This document shows positions 9,248-18,161 of a stretch of 64,000 nucleotides of DNA, one piece after another (the stretch's first letter is position 1; each line of letters opens with the position of its first letter). The stretch lies in assembly GCF_000265525.1 (NCBI RefSeq), contig NC_018015.1:62001-126000 (forward strand), in the 5' to 3' direction. The position numbers were made by a program, and so were the translations under genes. This DNA comes from Thermococcus cleftensis. Lineage in GTDB: Archaea > Methanobacteriota_B > Thermococci > Thermococcales > Thermococcaceae. The notes under the pieces were generated by a model. It did no database searches. It saw nothing but the letters and a program-made list of their open reading frames with translations, and had not been told where the DNA came from.

Positions 9248-9901
9248 ATGATGTTCGAGGACATTCTGGAAGTCGAGATAAAGGCCACAAACGGCCGGAT
9301 CGAGATTGAGGGCTGGGAGAACGATTACGTGGAAGTGAACTACGTTCCGCACGGTGAGGTGAAGGTCACCGTCGAGCAGAAGGGGAGCAGGCTCATCATC
9401 GGGGAGGAGCCAAAGAGGAAGTTCCTGAACCTGCTCGGGGAAAAGGGCTGGGCCGAGATAAGCGTTAAAGTTCCGCGGGGGGTCCTGGTAAACGCGAAGA
9501 ACGTGAACGGCGAGCTCAAGGCCAGGGGCGTGCGCTTTGAGGAGGTAACAACGGTGAACGGCAAGATAACGCTGGAGGACTGCGAGGCCGAGAAGCTTAG
9601 CACGGTTAACGGGGAGATAAGGGCCGGTCTAACGGTTGCCGGCCCCCTTAAGGCCTCCACCGTGAACGGGGAAATCGAGCTTACCATCGAAGAGCTTGAG
9701 GGGGACGTCGAGGTAAGCTGCGTCAACGGAGACATCGTGCTTCGCCTGACCGAGTTCTGCGATGCGAGGATAGTGAGCAAGGGGGTTAACGGAGACGTCA
9801 AATTGGTCGGCATAGATCCCGATGACCCGGTCATCGGGACGGGCGAGTTCGAGGTCAAGGCCAGCACTGTGAACGGCGACGTCAGGGTGGAGGTCGTTTA
9901 A
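9248..9901 (+). CDS. DUF4097-like beta-repeat protein
   Basis: 217 aa. Six or more copies of a strand-turn motif with VNG at the turn (KNVNGEL, TTVNGKI, STVNGEI, STVNGEI, SCVNGDI, KGVNGDV, STVNGDV) spaced about 20 residues apart predict a right-handed beta-solenoid, the hallmark of DUF4097/adhesin-like proteins. No signal peptide or membrane helix is visible, so it may work in the cytoplasm or through the membrane protein encoded 6 bp upstream. In bacteria, DUF4097 genes often sit with envelope-stress regulators. The ATG at 9248 follows GGGGTGAT. Confidence 0.8.
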   Translation: MMFEDILEVEIKATNGRIEIEGWENDYVEVNYVPHGEVKVTVEQKGSRLIIGEEPKRKFLNLLGEKGWAEISVKVPRGVLVNAKNVNGELKARGVRFEEVTTVNGKITLEDCEAEKLSTVNGEIRAGLTVAGPLKASTVNGEIELTIEELEGDVEVSCVNGDIVLRLTEFCDARIVSKGVNGDVKLVGIDPDDPVIGTGEFEVKASTVNGDVRVEVV

Positions 9902-9949
9902 TTACATAATCACACAATTAGGTAATAGCACAAACCCGGGGGCACGGAA

Positions 9950-11200
9950 ATGGGCGATCGAGGCAGTTTGGGTAGGAACTTCTGGCTCTTCGCGATTGGT
10001 CGCTTCATCTCCCAGCTCGGCTGGGCGGTGCAGGAGGTGGCGCTGCCGCTCTATGTGCTTGACAAGACACACAGCGGCGGCATGATGAGCCTCTTCGTCC
10101 TGGCCGATGTAATCCCCTCTCTCATCGTCATGCCGTTCGCGGGTGTGGTGGGCGACCGCTACAATAGAAAGAGGCTTATGGTGTGGTTCGACGTCCTGCG
10201 CGGGGTTCTGCTCTTCGCTGTTATAGCCTTCAACTTCCTCGGAATCTACCAGCTACTCGCAATTCAGGTCATCATGGCGGTCATGGGAACGTTCTTCGGT
10301 GCCGCAACGAGTGCCATGTTCCCCGACTTGGTTAAGCCTGAGGAGCTGGAGAAGGCCAACTCCACCGTCAGCTCGTTCTCGATAATAGCCCGCCTCATAG
10401 GCCCGGCCCTCGGTGGCCTTATCTATGCCTTCGGTGGGATAAAGATTGCACTCTTTATAAATGCGACCAGTTTCTTTGGTTCCGGCCTCTTCGAGGCATT
10501 TATCCATTATGAATGGGAGACCCGCGAGATAGAGAGCATGGGCGAGGTCATACGGGACATTCGTGAGGGGCTCGCCTTTCTGAGGTCAAGCAGATATCTC
10601 ATGGTGCTCATGGGGTTTGCACTCTTCATGAACGCGGTCGGGCAGCCTTTCGGTGCCGTCATAATGCCCTATGCATTCAGGGAGGTTCTCAAGTTCACGA
10701 GCCAGCAGTTCGGCCTTCTGGAGAGCTTCTTCATGGGCGGCATGCTCCTGGGGAACCTCATTGTGGCGGTGAAGCTCGGTAAAAATGCAGGGAGATTCTT
10801 CTTCAAGGCACTGGCATTCAACGGGACCATGATACTGGTGTTCATATGGGTGATCTCCCCTTGGGCTGGACTCTCAAGGGACGTCGCTTTCATGACCCTC
10901 GCCGGAGTTGGTGTGCTGTGGGGCGTGAGCAATGCGATAATAAACGTGCCCCTCAACGCCAAGATACAGCGCGCCGTACCAACGGAGCTCAGGAGCAGGG
11001 TTTTCTCGGCACTGGCGCTACTCATTAACCTCTCGACCCCTCTTGGCCTTGTGGCGGTTGGCCCGCTGCTGGATCGCTACGCGGCATGGTTGGTCTCATT
11101 AGGGATATGGATCATTCAGGCAGTTGTGGTGTTCTACTACTGGTATAGATATCGCAAAGTCCTCTTAGAGAATGTTGGAGACGTATCAACTAAAAAATGA
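9950..11200 (+). CDS. MFS transporter (enterobactin-exporter-like MFS_3 type)
   Basis: 416 aa with twelve predicted helices. The loop 2-3 signature is present (GVVGDRYNRKRLMV) and a second copy-like motif is in the C-terminal half. The overall pattern, including ALGGLIYAFGG after helix 5, resembles the MFS_3 subgroup that exports siderophores or drugs. It begins 49 bp after the DUF4097-like gene with a GGGGGCACGGA ribosome site and could be co-transcribed or have its own weak promoter. Substrate unknown. Confidence 0.85.
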   Translation: MGDRGSLGRNFWLFAIGRFISQLGWAVQEVALPLYVLDKTHSGGMMSLFVLADVIPSLIVMPFAGVVGDRYNRKRLMVWFDVLRGVLLFAVIAFNFLGIYQLLAIQVIMAVMGTFFGAATSAMFPDLVKPEELEKANSTVSSFSIIARLIGPALGGLIYAFGGIKIALFINATSFFGSGLFEAFIHYEWETREIESMGEVIRDIREGLAFLRSSRYLMVLMGFALFMNAVGQPFGAVIMPYAFREVLKFTSQQFGLLESFFMGGMLLGNLIVAVKLGKNAGRFFFKALAFNGTMILVFIWVISPWAGLSRDVAFMTLAGVGVLWGVSNAIINVPLNAKIQRAVPTELRSRVFSALALLINLSTPLGLVAVGPLLDRYAAWLVSLGIWIIQAVVVFYYWYRYRKVLLENVGDVSTKK

Positions 11201-11271
11201 GAATAAAAGGGCCGTAAAATTTTTAAATACTTGTTGTTACTTTTATCCGAAAACGTGGAGGGGGTGAGAGA

Positions 11272-11640
11272 ATGGCGGCGGTGGACCTCGTGATGGACAA
11301 GATACTCACTGACATGCTCGAAATAGATGGAGTTATCGGCACCATCGTCGTGGACAAGGACGGTCTCGTCATAGAGTCAGCCATGAAGAAGAACCTCGAC
11401 CGCGAGGCCATAGCCGGCGTTCTCCACGAGCTGGTTTCTGCAATCAAGCTCATCGGTGACCAGTTCGGGTCTGGGGAGCTCAAGGAAGCCATACTGGAGT
11501 ACAAGAACGCTAGAACCTTCGTCAATCCAATTGGCGCGGACTACTACCTGATCGTGATAGGCGACTCCGAGCTCAACCTCGGCCGCATGAAGCTCGAGCT
11601 AAGGAAGGTTCTCCCCAAGCTCGAGGAGATGCTCTACTGA
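11272..11640 (+). CDS. Roadblock/LC7 domain protein
   Basis: 122 aa, a single roadblock domain: IDGVIGTIVVDKDGLVIES, a long helix, then DYYLIVIGDSELNLGRMKLELRKV. Such homodimers act as platforms or GAPs for small Ras-like GTPases (MglB with MglA in bacteria). No Ras-like GTPase gene is adjacent; instead a 121-residue protein follows 29 bp downstream and is probably its partner. A strong TATA box (TTTTTAAATACTT near 11219) precedes it, with a GGGGGTGAGAGA ribosome site. Confidence 0.88.
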   Translation: MAAVDLVMDKILTDMLEIDGVIGTIVVDKDGLVIESAMKKNLDREAIAGVLHELVSAIKLIGDQFGSGELKEAILEYKNARTFVNPIGADYYLIVIGDSELNLGRMKLELRKVLPKLEEMLY

Positions 11641-11669
11641 CCCCCTCCACATTTATAGGGGGTGGAAGC

Positions 11670-12035
11670 GTGCCAATGAAACTCATACAGCTCCTCTGGG
11701 GCAGAGAAAAACCAGGGATCTACGAGATGGTCATCACCCAAGATGGTCTTAGTCTAGAAGGAAACGAAAAGCTAGGTGCCCACATCGAGGACATACTCCA
11801 CTACGTGGAGAAAAAAGCCGAGGAAATAGGGCTTGAGAGGGACAAGATCGAGGTCTTCATTCGCAACGGAAACAAAACCATAGCCATAAAAAGAATAGGC
11901 GGCCTGGGCGTGGCCGTCGTCAGTTCTACCATTGAAGAGGCAGCAAGGGCACTGAAGGACGTCGAGAGCAGGGCCAACGACTTCCTCGAGGACAGGTACG
12001 TCGAAGCCATAGAGGAGTACCGCAGGTCTAAGTGA
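11670..12035 (+). CDS. Conserved hypothetical protein downstream of roadblock protein
   Basis: 121 aa, not recognised. The GTG start is chosen because GGGGGTGG precedes it at good spacing; an in-frame ATG lies two codons later. The sequence alternates strands and amphipathic helices, with an N-terminal EMVITQDGLSLEGNEK resembling the strand pair of a roadblock fold, and a charged C-terminal helix. Being 29 bp after the roadblock gene on the same strand, it is most likely its functional partner. No catalytic motif is seen. Confidence 0.75.
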   Translation: MPMKLIQLLWGREKPGIYEMVITQDGLSLEGNEKLGAHIEDILHYVEKKAEEIGLERDKIEVFIRNGNKTIAIKRIGGLGVAVVSSTIEEAARALKDVESRANDFLEDRYVEAIEEYRRSK

Positions 12036-12543
12036 TCTCCCTGAGCCTGCCCTCCCTCTTCTCTATAGCCCTGGCCATTAGGAAGAGCAGGTCGCTGAGC
12101 CTGTTGAGATAGACGAGGGCGTTCTTCCCGAGGCCATAATCCAGGACGAGCCTGGCAACCTTTCTCTCGGCCCTCCTCGCTATCGCCCTGCAGACGTCGA
12201 GTTTGGCGCTGGCTATCGTGGAGCCGGGCAGGACGAAGGCCCTGAGCTGGACCTCCCCCTCGTACCTACTAATAAGCCCCTCAAGCCACTCCACCTCTTC
12301 CTTCCCAACCTTAGCGTACTTTCCCCTGCTGGCAAGCTCTGCCATGAGATCGTAGAGCTGGACCTGAATCTTCTCGAGTATCTCCACCATCTCCTCTGGT
12401 ACGTAGTGCTTTGCTTCCCCCAGAAAGCTGTCCAGTTCGTCTATCGTCCCGTTTGCTTCCATAACAGGCGAGAACTTCGCAACGCGATCGCTGGTGAAAA
12501 GGCCGGTTAGGCCCTTATCCCCTGTTTTCGTGGTTATGGACAT
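12028..12543 (-). CDS. ATP:cob(I)alamin adenosyltransferase, PduO type
   Basis: 171 aa from the ATG behind GGTGGT; the longer open frame upstream lacks a ribosome site. Motifs of the PduO family are complete: SITTKTGDKGLTGLF at the N-terminus (ATP binding), ASAKLDVCRAIARRAER and NRLSDLLFLMAR near the C-terminus. The trimeric enzyme transfers the adenosyl group of ATP to reduced cobalamin, making coenzyme B12 for B12-dependent mutases or reductases. It overlaps the 3' end of the convergent upstream gene by 8 bp and is divergent from the exported protein gene. Confidence 0.93.
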   Translation of the reverse strand: MSITTKTGDKGLTGLFTSDRVAKFSPVMEANGTIDELDSFLGEAKHYVPEEMVEILEKIQVQLYDLMAELASRGKYAKVGKEEVEWLEGLISRYEGEVQLRAFVLPGSTIASAKLDVCRAIARRAERKVARLVLDYGLGKNALVYLNRLSDLLFLMARAIEKREGRLREIT

Positions 12544-12684
12544 TTTGACCACCCTGGAAACTAGGGTGCCGGGGCTTTTTAGCCTTTGTGGGCACTTTTG
12601 AACACCAAGGGTGATATCCGACTCCACAGGAGATGTGGAAAAACTTATTTATACATCAATGCCGTTTTTCTTTGGGTGGTTTAT

Positions 12685-15336
12685 ATGAAACGATGGGGAC
12701 TCGCTTTAATTGCCCTGCTGGTATTGAGCCTAGTGCCGAGCGTCGCGTTTCACGCGGTCTCGGCGGCAACGACGACCGTTCAAATAAACCCCACCGACGA
12801 CGCGTACGTCAAGGACACCGCTCCAGATTCAAACTACGGCTCCGATAGCAGTCTCTACGTTGGAACTTATTACAGGGACAATGCGAACGAGAGGGCTTAC
12901 CTCAAATTCGACCTCTCCGGCATTCCGGACAACGCGGTCATAGTCAGCGCGACCCTCCACGCATACACCTATTGGGGCGCCTACTCAACCCCGGTAAACA
13001 TAAGCGCCTACGCGGTTTCCGACGATTCCTGGACCGAGGACTCGATAACCTGGAACACCAAGCCTGCCGCCGGGGAACTTCTCGATAAGGATTTAGTCCC
13101 GGATTCAAACAAAAGGACGGATCCCGTGAGGCACTGGTCCGTCTGGAACGTGACGGACTTCGTTAAGGCAGAGTTCTCTGGCGACAAGGTGGTCAGCTTC
13201 GTCCTTGTCTCTGACGTCGAGGGCATCGTGACCGAGAGCATTGGCTACAACTCCAAGGAGAGCTCGTACGGAAACTATCCATACCTCGAGGTTGTCTACT
13301 ACGTCCCCGAGGGGCCAAGCTATCAGCCCATCAGGGAGATAAGGGAGAACTGGGAGACCGGCAAGCAGGTCGTCACCAGCGGAATAGTCATAGGCACCAA
13401 GTACAACGGCTTCTTCATTCAGAACGGCACCGAACCCAACAGCGGCATCTACGTTTACACCGGGAGTACTCCCTCCGTGAAGGTCGGTGACGTCGTTCAG
13501 GTAAACGGAACCACCGCCGTTTGGAAGGGTCTCTACGAGATATCCAACCCGAGCTACAAGGTGGTTGGAAAGGCCGAACTTCCGGAGCCAGTAGTTCTCA
13601 AGGTGGGGGAGATCAACGATTCATACCAGAGCATGCTCGTTAGGCTGGAGTGGATCAGGGTCACCAGGGTCGATGGAAAGCTGATCACCATAGCCGACGA
13701 CACTGGAAGCCTCGTCCTCTACGACTACTACGGGGTTATGGACGTCACCACGGGCAAGATACTGAAGTACCTTGACGGTATCGGCTACAAGTACAACGTT
13801 ATGGAAGTCTACCCGCTCGATTACGAGCTTTACATTCCGTCGATAGGCATCTCCGAGGTCGGCAGGCCGGAGTACGCCATCAAGGGTGTCCCGATGAGGT
13901 TTAAGGTCACCGTCATTAACAACGGCGAGGTCGCCGACAACGTCACGGTTGTTCTCTACGCCAACGGCGTGAAGGTTGGAAACGTCACCCAGGAGATAGC
14001 TGTCAATGGAAGCGCCATCTACGAGCTCTCTTACGTCCCGACCGAGCTGGGAGCGCTGTCGATAGACATACAGGTCATCACCACCGACTGGGGCCTCATT
14101 GACGAGAGGATATACGACTACAAGGTGGTTCCGAATCCCAACGTCATTGCCTACGGCCTTACTCCATACTACGAGCGGCTCTACTCTAAGGAGATGGAAA
14201 CCCTCACCCCCCTCTACGAGAACCTCACCTGGACCGTGAACGAGCTCCAGTCCTGCGGTGTTGACCTCGGTGACTTCGCCCCGCGGGTTCAGTGGATAGA
14301 GGAGAGTATGGGGGAGATACAGAGGCAGTACCAGCTTTACGACACCCTCAAGGGGCTCCTCATCAAGCAGAACCCGTACAGGAACGCCTACTACTATCCG
14401 GTGATGGTGCACATAAGAAAGGCCGCCATGCTTGGCAGGGACGTGACCGAGGAGATCAACGATGTCCTTCCGGTTCTCCAGGCCGCCCTTGCCCAGGTTC
14501 AGCCCATGTGCCACCCGCCGGCCCCGGCCAACGAAACCGAGGCGAACCCTGGCAACGAAACCGTTCCTGGAAATGAGACCGGAACCACGCCCGAAACCAA
14601 CGTCACCCCGACCACCAACATCACCCTGAAGGTTACCAAGGTCCTCATCGACGCCTCCCACGGCCAGTACTACGTCAAGGAGGCCGGGGTCAGCTACCTG
14701 GTGGACAAGATACAGAGCGAGCTCGGCTGGGAAGTTGAGATAAACCAGCTCCCGCTCACTTACGACCTTCTCAGGCAGTACGACGTCGTCATAATAACCG
14801 ACCCTAAGGACGACTTCACCCCCGCTGAAATCGAGAGTCTCAAGAAGTACGTAGAAAACGGAGGGGGTCTCTTCATAGCGGGCGAGTGGTACAAGTACCT
14901 CAACGCCGATAACCTCAACGCGATAGTCGGCGACTACGGCATTACCTTTAACGCCGACGAGCTCATGGACGACGACAAGAACAGCGGCAGGCCGTACTAC
15001 CCGTTCGTCGGAATCTACAACAAGGACCACCCGGTCATGAAGTTCGTGCCCGACGACTGGACGATGTACTACAACGGTGACACCCTGACGATAAGCGGAA
15101 ACGCTGTCTGGCTCATCAAGGGCTACGACACCAGCTACTCAGTCGATGCCGACGGAAACGTGGTCAGGATAAAGGGAACCAACCCGATAATAGCCGCCGC
15201 TGTGGACCTCGGCACCGGCAGGATAGTCGCCTACGGCTCCAGCAAGGCCCTCAGCGACAGCTACTACCAGAAGTACATCAAGAGCAACTGGCCCTTCATC
15301 AAGGGCGCCCTCCTCTGGCTTGCCCACCAGGAGTGA
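12685..15336 (+). CDS. Large exported multidomain protein (DNRLRE, OB-like, CARDB and DUF4350-like domains)
   Basis: 883 aa. The ATG at 12685 opens a classical signal peptide (MKRWGLALIALLVLSLVPSV) behind GGTGG. Domains as seen: about 30-225, DNRLRE/CBM96-like beta sandwich (DDAYVKDTAPDSNYGSD, RAYLKFDLSGIP); about 235-390, an OB-fold like the one fused to secreted exonucleases (SGIVIGTKYNGFFIQN); about 400-490, CARDB/Ig-like adhesion domain; about 500-620, helical; about 625-655, a Asn/Thr/Glu/Pro linker; then to the end a class I amidotransferase-like domain resembling DUF4350 (VVIITDPKDDFTPAEIESLKKYVENGGG). It is probably cell-surface and polysaccharide- or polymer-binding. No catalytic triad is evident. 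Confidence 0.8.
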   Translation: MKRWGLALIALLVLSLVPSVAFHAVSAATTTVQINPTDDAYVKDTAPDSNYGSDSSLYVGTYYRDNANERAYLKFDLSGIPDNAVIVSATLHAYTYWGAYSTPVNISAYAVSDDSWTEDSITWNTKPAAGELLDKDLVPDSNKRTDPVRHWSVWNVTDFVKAEFSGDKVVSFVLVSDVEGIVTESIGYNSKESSYGNYPYLEVVYYVPEGPSYQPIREIRENWETGKQVVTSGIVIGTKYNGFFIQNGTEPNSGIYVYTGSTPSVKVGDVVQVNGTTAVWKGLYEISNPSYKVVGKAELPEPVVLKVGEINDSYQSMLVRLEWIRVTRVDGKLITIADDTGSLVLYDYYGVMDVTTGKILKYLDGIGYKYNVMEVYPLDYELYIPSIGISEVGRPEYAIKGVPMRFKVTVINNGEVADNVTVVLYANGVKVGNVTQEIAVNGSAIYELSYVPTELGALSIDIQVITTDWGLIDERIYDYKVVPNPNVIAYGLTPYYERLYSKEMETLTPLYENLTWTVNELQSCGVDLGDFAPRVQWIEESMGEIQRQYQLYDTLKGLLIKQNPYRNAYYYPVMVHIRKAAMLGRDVTEEINDVLPVLQAALAQVQPMCHPPAPANETEANPGNETVPGNETGTTPETNVTPTTNITLKVTKVLIDASHGQYYVKEAGVSYLVDKIQSELGWEVEINQLPLTYDLLRQYDVVIITDPKDDFTPAEIESLKKYVENGGGLFIAGEWYKYLNADNLNAIVGDYGITFNADELMDDDKNSGRPYYPFVGIYNKDHPVMKFVPDDWTMYYNGDTLTISGNAVWLIKGYDTSYSVDADGNVVRIKGTNPIIAAAVDLGTGRIVAYGSSKALSDSYYQKYIKSNWPFIKGALLWLAHQE

Positions 15337-15379
15337 CCTCTTTCTTCTCCCCCTTTCTGAATTTTCCGTGGTTTGAGGC

Positions 15380-16216
15380 TTAGATTTCCTTCGGCGGAAC
15401 TAAAATCCCGAGTTCCGTTATCACTCCCCTAACGTACCGCCAGGGCGTAACGTCGAAAAGGAAGTTCCTCACCCGATAGCCCTGCCGCGCGTAGGGCCTC
15501 TCCACGATCTCTATCTCTTCCGAGGTCAGCTCCAGGTGGAGCTTGAAGCTTTCGGCTGCGACATAGAGGGGAACGCCGCCCTCGTGGCAGGCAAGGGCTA
15601 GGAGATAGGTTCCGGCCTTGTTCACCACTGCCCCGTCGCGCGTCACGCTGTCGGCGCCTACCAGGGCGAGTGTGGCGTTTCCGGCAAAGAGGCCCAGCTG
15701 GGCGTCGGTTATAACCTCGAAGGGAATTCCAAGGGACTCCAGCTCCCTCGCGAGGGCGATCCCCTCGTAGTCCGGTGCGCTCTCGGTGAGGATAACCCTA
15801 AAGCGTTTGCCCTTCTTCTTAGCGGCCTTGAAAATTTCAAGAACAGCGGACGAGAAGGAGTGCGTGATTACAACCTCGTTTTCGTCTATCAGCTCGCTTC
15901 CGATGTTGCCTATCTCGCGCTTCGCTTCCTCCCCGAGCCTGATGAACTCCTCGGCCCTCGTCCTCACCCGATCCGGATCACCCGTTATCGGAATGAACCT
16001 GGTCAGATTGTACAGGGAAGCCATCGTCCGGTTCACGGCGGGGATTTCCCTCCTCATTTCCATCAAGGCATTCTCAAGCTCCTTCCCCTCGAGGAGTTCA
16101 GAGAGGACTATGTACGCCTCGGCGCCCTTCCTGGCCAGCCAGCTGGCGCCCCTTATCCTCTCGGCTCGCATCTCTTCAAGGAGCGAACGGACCTCCGGCG
16201 GAAGCATAGGCATCAC
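15380..16216 (-). CDS. eIF-2B alpha/beta/delta-related protein (ribose-1,5-bisphosphate isomerase-like)
   Basis: 278 aa with the eIF-2B family C-terminal Rossmann-like domain: TESAPDYEGIALARELESLGI, LVGADSVTRDGAVVNKAGTYLLALAC. Thermococcales carry several paralogues of this family: one isomerises ribose-1,5-bisphosphate in the AMP pathway, others are called aIF-2B or methylthioribose-phosphate isomerase-like. This protein is shorter than the usual 320-residue isomerase, so its exact role is open. The start is one of a GTG/ATG cluster at 16207-16216 behind GGAGG. It is 26 bp downstream of the CinA-like gene, probably one operon. Confidence 0.8.
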   Translation of the reverse strand: MMPMLPPEVRSLLEEMRAERIRGASWLARKGAEAYIVLSELLEGKELENALMEMRREIPAVNRTMASLYNLTRFIPITGDPDRVRTRAEEFIRLGEEAKREIGNIGSELIDENEVVITHSFSSAVLEIFKAAKKKGKRFRVILTESAPDYEGIALARELESLGIPFEVITDAQLGLFAGNATLALVGADSVTRDGAVVNKAGTYLLALACHEGGVPLYVAAESFKLHLELTSEEIEIVERPYARQGYRVRNFLFDVTPWRYVRGVITELGILVPPKEI

Positions 16217-16242
16217 TCCAGCGCCTCCTTATCACCCTTTCG

Positions 16243-17001
16243 CTACCAGCCTTCCTCGAAGCGTATCCCCTTTGACTCCATGAAGGCTTTGGCCTTCTCT
16301 ATCTCCTCCTCGTTCTCGCCGAAGAGGATTATCCCGATGTACCTCCCGAAGCCCTTGGGCGAGGAGTGAATTCTGACGTTAAAGCGCTCCAGCGTCTCGT
16401 TGAGTATCGGTGCGAGCTTGCTCTCATCGGTTATCTCAGCCAAGAGCTTCCTCTGGACGAACTTCCGCGAGCCGAGCCTCGGCAGGACTTCCCTCTCAAG
16501 CATCGCCTTCATCTCCCGCGGCATTCCGGGAAGGACGAATATCTTAACGCCGTTATGCTCGATGTAAGCGCCTGGAGCGGCGCCCTCGGTGTTCTCCAGT
16601 GGTTCCGCCCCCTCAGGCAGGTAGGCCATCTTCTTTCTTGCCTCGTTCAGCTCCGGGTCGTCTATGAGGCCCTTCGCATAAAGCTCGCGGTAGAACTGCC
16701 TAATCCTCTCTAGGCAGGGTTCGCAGAGGACGAGCTTCCTCCCGAGGGCTTCAGCGACCGCTAGCATCGTAACGTCGTCGTGGGTCGGCCCGAGCCCGCC
16801 CGAAATCACCAAAACCTCTGGCTTCCTCGCGAGGATTTCCCTCACAACGGCCTTTATCTCCTCAACGTCGTCTCCAACGGTTGTCTTCCTCCTCACCCAG
16901 TGGCCCCGCTCGGTGAGCCTCTTCGCTATGAACGCGGAGTTGCTGTCCACGGTGTTTCCTGTGAGCAGTTCGTCCCCTACCGTCAGCACCTCGGCGAACA
17001 T
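16243..17001 (-). CDS. CinA/MoaB-fold molybdopterin-binding domain protein
   Basis: 252 aa from the ATG behind GGTGGTGGAG. The MoCF-biosynthesis fold is clear: VGDELLTGNTVDSNSAFIAKRL, VVISGGLGPTHDDVTMLAVA, PGMPREMKAML. Bacterial CinA couples this domain to NMN deamidase or ADP-ribose pyrophosphatase activity; archaeal stand-alone proteins are annotated as nicotinamide-nucleotide-related or molybdopterin-binding, without firm function. The open frame extends 31 codons further upstream through the GAPDH promoter region, which argues against the longer start. Confidence 0.85.
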   Translation of the reverse strand: MFAEVLTVGDELLTGNTVDSNSAFIAKRLTERGHWVRRKTTVGDDVEEIKAVVREILARKPEVLVISGGLGPTHDDVTMLAVAEALGRKLVLCEPCLERIRQFYRELYAKGLIDDPELNEARKKMAYLPEGAEPLENTEGAAPGAYIEHNGVKIFVLPGMPREMKAMLEREVLPRLGSRKFVQRKLLAEITDESKLAPILNETLERFNVRIHSSPKGFGRYIGIILFGENEEEIEKAKAFMESKGIRFEEGW

Positions 17002-17094
17002 CTCCACCACCGGGATTTCTTGGACGGGAGGGCTTATAACACCAGCGGAGGGGTTTTCCAGAAATCCGTCAAAAATCCCCACTTCCAAGACCAC

Positions 17095-17113
17095 TTTTCA
17101 CCACGAGTGAAAA
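17095..17113 (+). promoter_or_regulatory. Thermococcales glycolytic motif upstream of gap TATA box
   Basis: TTTTCAC-N5-GTGAAAA is a perfect inverted repeat with the 5-bp spacer of the Thermococcales glycolytic motif (consensus TATCAC-N5-GTGATA, one difference per arm). It lies directly upstream of the probable TATA element near 17120-17130. In T. kodakarensis, the regulator Tgr/TrmBL1 bound upstream of the TATA box activates gluconeogenic genes. That placement fits the gluconeogenic role of GAPDH in this group. Confidence 0.65.
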
Positions 17114-17126
17114 CAAGGCTTAAGTA

Positions 17127-17142
17127 TTTTACCGCTGTAAAA
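17127..17142 (+). promoter_or_regulatory. Palindrome over gap core promoter
   Basis: TTTTAC-CGCT-GTAAAA, a perfect 6-bp inverted repeat between the TATA region and the gap start codon. A repressor bound here would overlap the transcription start region. A similar element, TTTTA-N6-TAAAA, sits in the promoter at 37041-37056. No regulator is assigned. Confidence 0.4.
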
Positions 17143-17156
17143 CTCCTGGTGATAGC

Positions 17157-18161
17157 ATGAAGGTGAAGGTGGGAATCAACGGCTATGGGACAATAGGCAA
17201 GCGCGTCGCCTACGCCGTAACGAGACAGGACGATATGAAGCTCATCGGTGTGACAAAGACCAAGCCCGACTTCGAGGCCTACCGCGCGGCGGAGCTCGGA
17301 ATCCCGGTTTACGCTGCCAGCGAGGAGTTCCTGCCGAGGTTCGAGAAGGCCGGCTTCGAGGTCGCGGGCACTCTAGGCGACCTCCTCAACGAGGTTGACG
17401 TAATCGTAGATGCCACCCCCGGCGGAATGGGTGCGAAGAACAAGGAGCTCTATGAAAAGGCCGGCGTCAAGGCGGTCTTCCAGGGCGGTGAGAAGGCGAG
17501 CGTTGCGGAGGTTTCCTTCGTGGCCCAGGCCAACTACGAGAAGGCCCTAGGCAAGGACTACGTCCGCGTCGTGTCGTGCAACACGACGGGCCTGACCAGA
17601 ACCCTCAGCGCGATTCAGGAGTACATCGACTACGTCTACGCGGTGATGATTAGAAGGGCCGCCGATCCGAATGACACGAAGAGGGGTCCGATAAACGCCA
17701 TAACGCCGAGCGTCACCGTTCCGTCCCACCACGGACCGGACGTCCAGACAGTCATTCCAATAAACATCGAGACCTCGGCTTTTGTAGTTCCGACCACGCT
17801 CATGCACGTCCACAGCATAATGGTCGAGCTGAGGAAGCCGGTGGAGGCGAAGGACGTCGTTGATATCTTCGAGAACACCACGCGCGTCCTCCTCTTCGAG
17901 AAGGAGAGGGGCTTTGACAGCACGGCCCAGCTCATAGAGTTCGCCCGCGACCTTCACCGCGAGTGGAACAACCTGTACGAAATAGCGGTCTGGAAGGAGA
18001 GCATAAGCGTCCGCGGGAACAGGCTCTTCTACATTCAGGCTGTCCACCAGGAGAGTGACGTGGTTCCTGAGAACATCGATGCGATAAGGGCCATGTTCGA
18101 GCTGGCAGATAAGTGGGAGAGCATAAAGAAGACGAACGAGAGCCTGGGGATTTTGAAGTGA
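17157..18161 (+). CDS. gap: Glyceraldehyde-3-phosphate dehydrogenase, archaeal type II
   Basis: 334 aa, full length. The NAD(P) Rossmann motif is [11 protein letters not shown] (residues 6-16) and the catalytic cysteine is C141 in SCNTTGL, followed by the archaeal HHGPDVQTV segment. The enzyme interconverts glyceraldehyde-3-phosphate and 1,3-bisphosphoglycerate. In Thermococcales the forward glycolytic step is done by GAPOR and GAPN, so this enzyme mainly serves gluconeogenesis. GGTGAT lies just before the ATG. A Tgr-type motif upstream of its TATA box supports activation during gluconeogenic growth. The stop abuts the convergent YggU gene with no gap. Confidence 0.97.
   Translation: MKVKVGINGYGTIGKRVAYAVTRQDDMKLIGVTKTKPDFEAYRAAELGIPVYAASEEFLPRFEKAGFEVAGTLGDLLNEVDVIVDATPGGMGAKNKELYEKAGVKAVFQGGEKASVAEVSFVAQANYEKALGKDYVRVVSCNTTGLTRTLSAIQEYIDYVYAVMIRRAADPNDTKRGPINAITPSVTVPSHHGPDVQTVIPINIETSAFVVPTTLMHVHSIMVELRKPVEAKDVVDIFENTTRVLLFEKERGFDSTAQLIEFARDLHREWNNLYEIAVWKESISVRGNRLFYIQAVHQESDVVPENIDAIRAMFELADKWESIKKTNESLGILK

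Noticed and set aside
12586-12684. A 33-codon N-terminal extension of the exported protein.
   Set aside because: It precedes a signal peptide and crosses the TATA box; the internal ATG has GGTGG before it.
13621-15030. A 469-codon open frame opposite the exported protein gene.
   Set aside because: It is a shadow caused by GC-rich codon use. The plus-strand product has a signal peptide, domains and a ribosome site. The same applies to long antisense frames at 5550-6770, 21604-22647, 37146-38348, 42166-43635 and 58973-59986.
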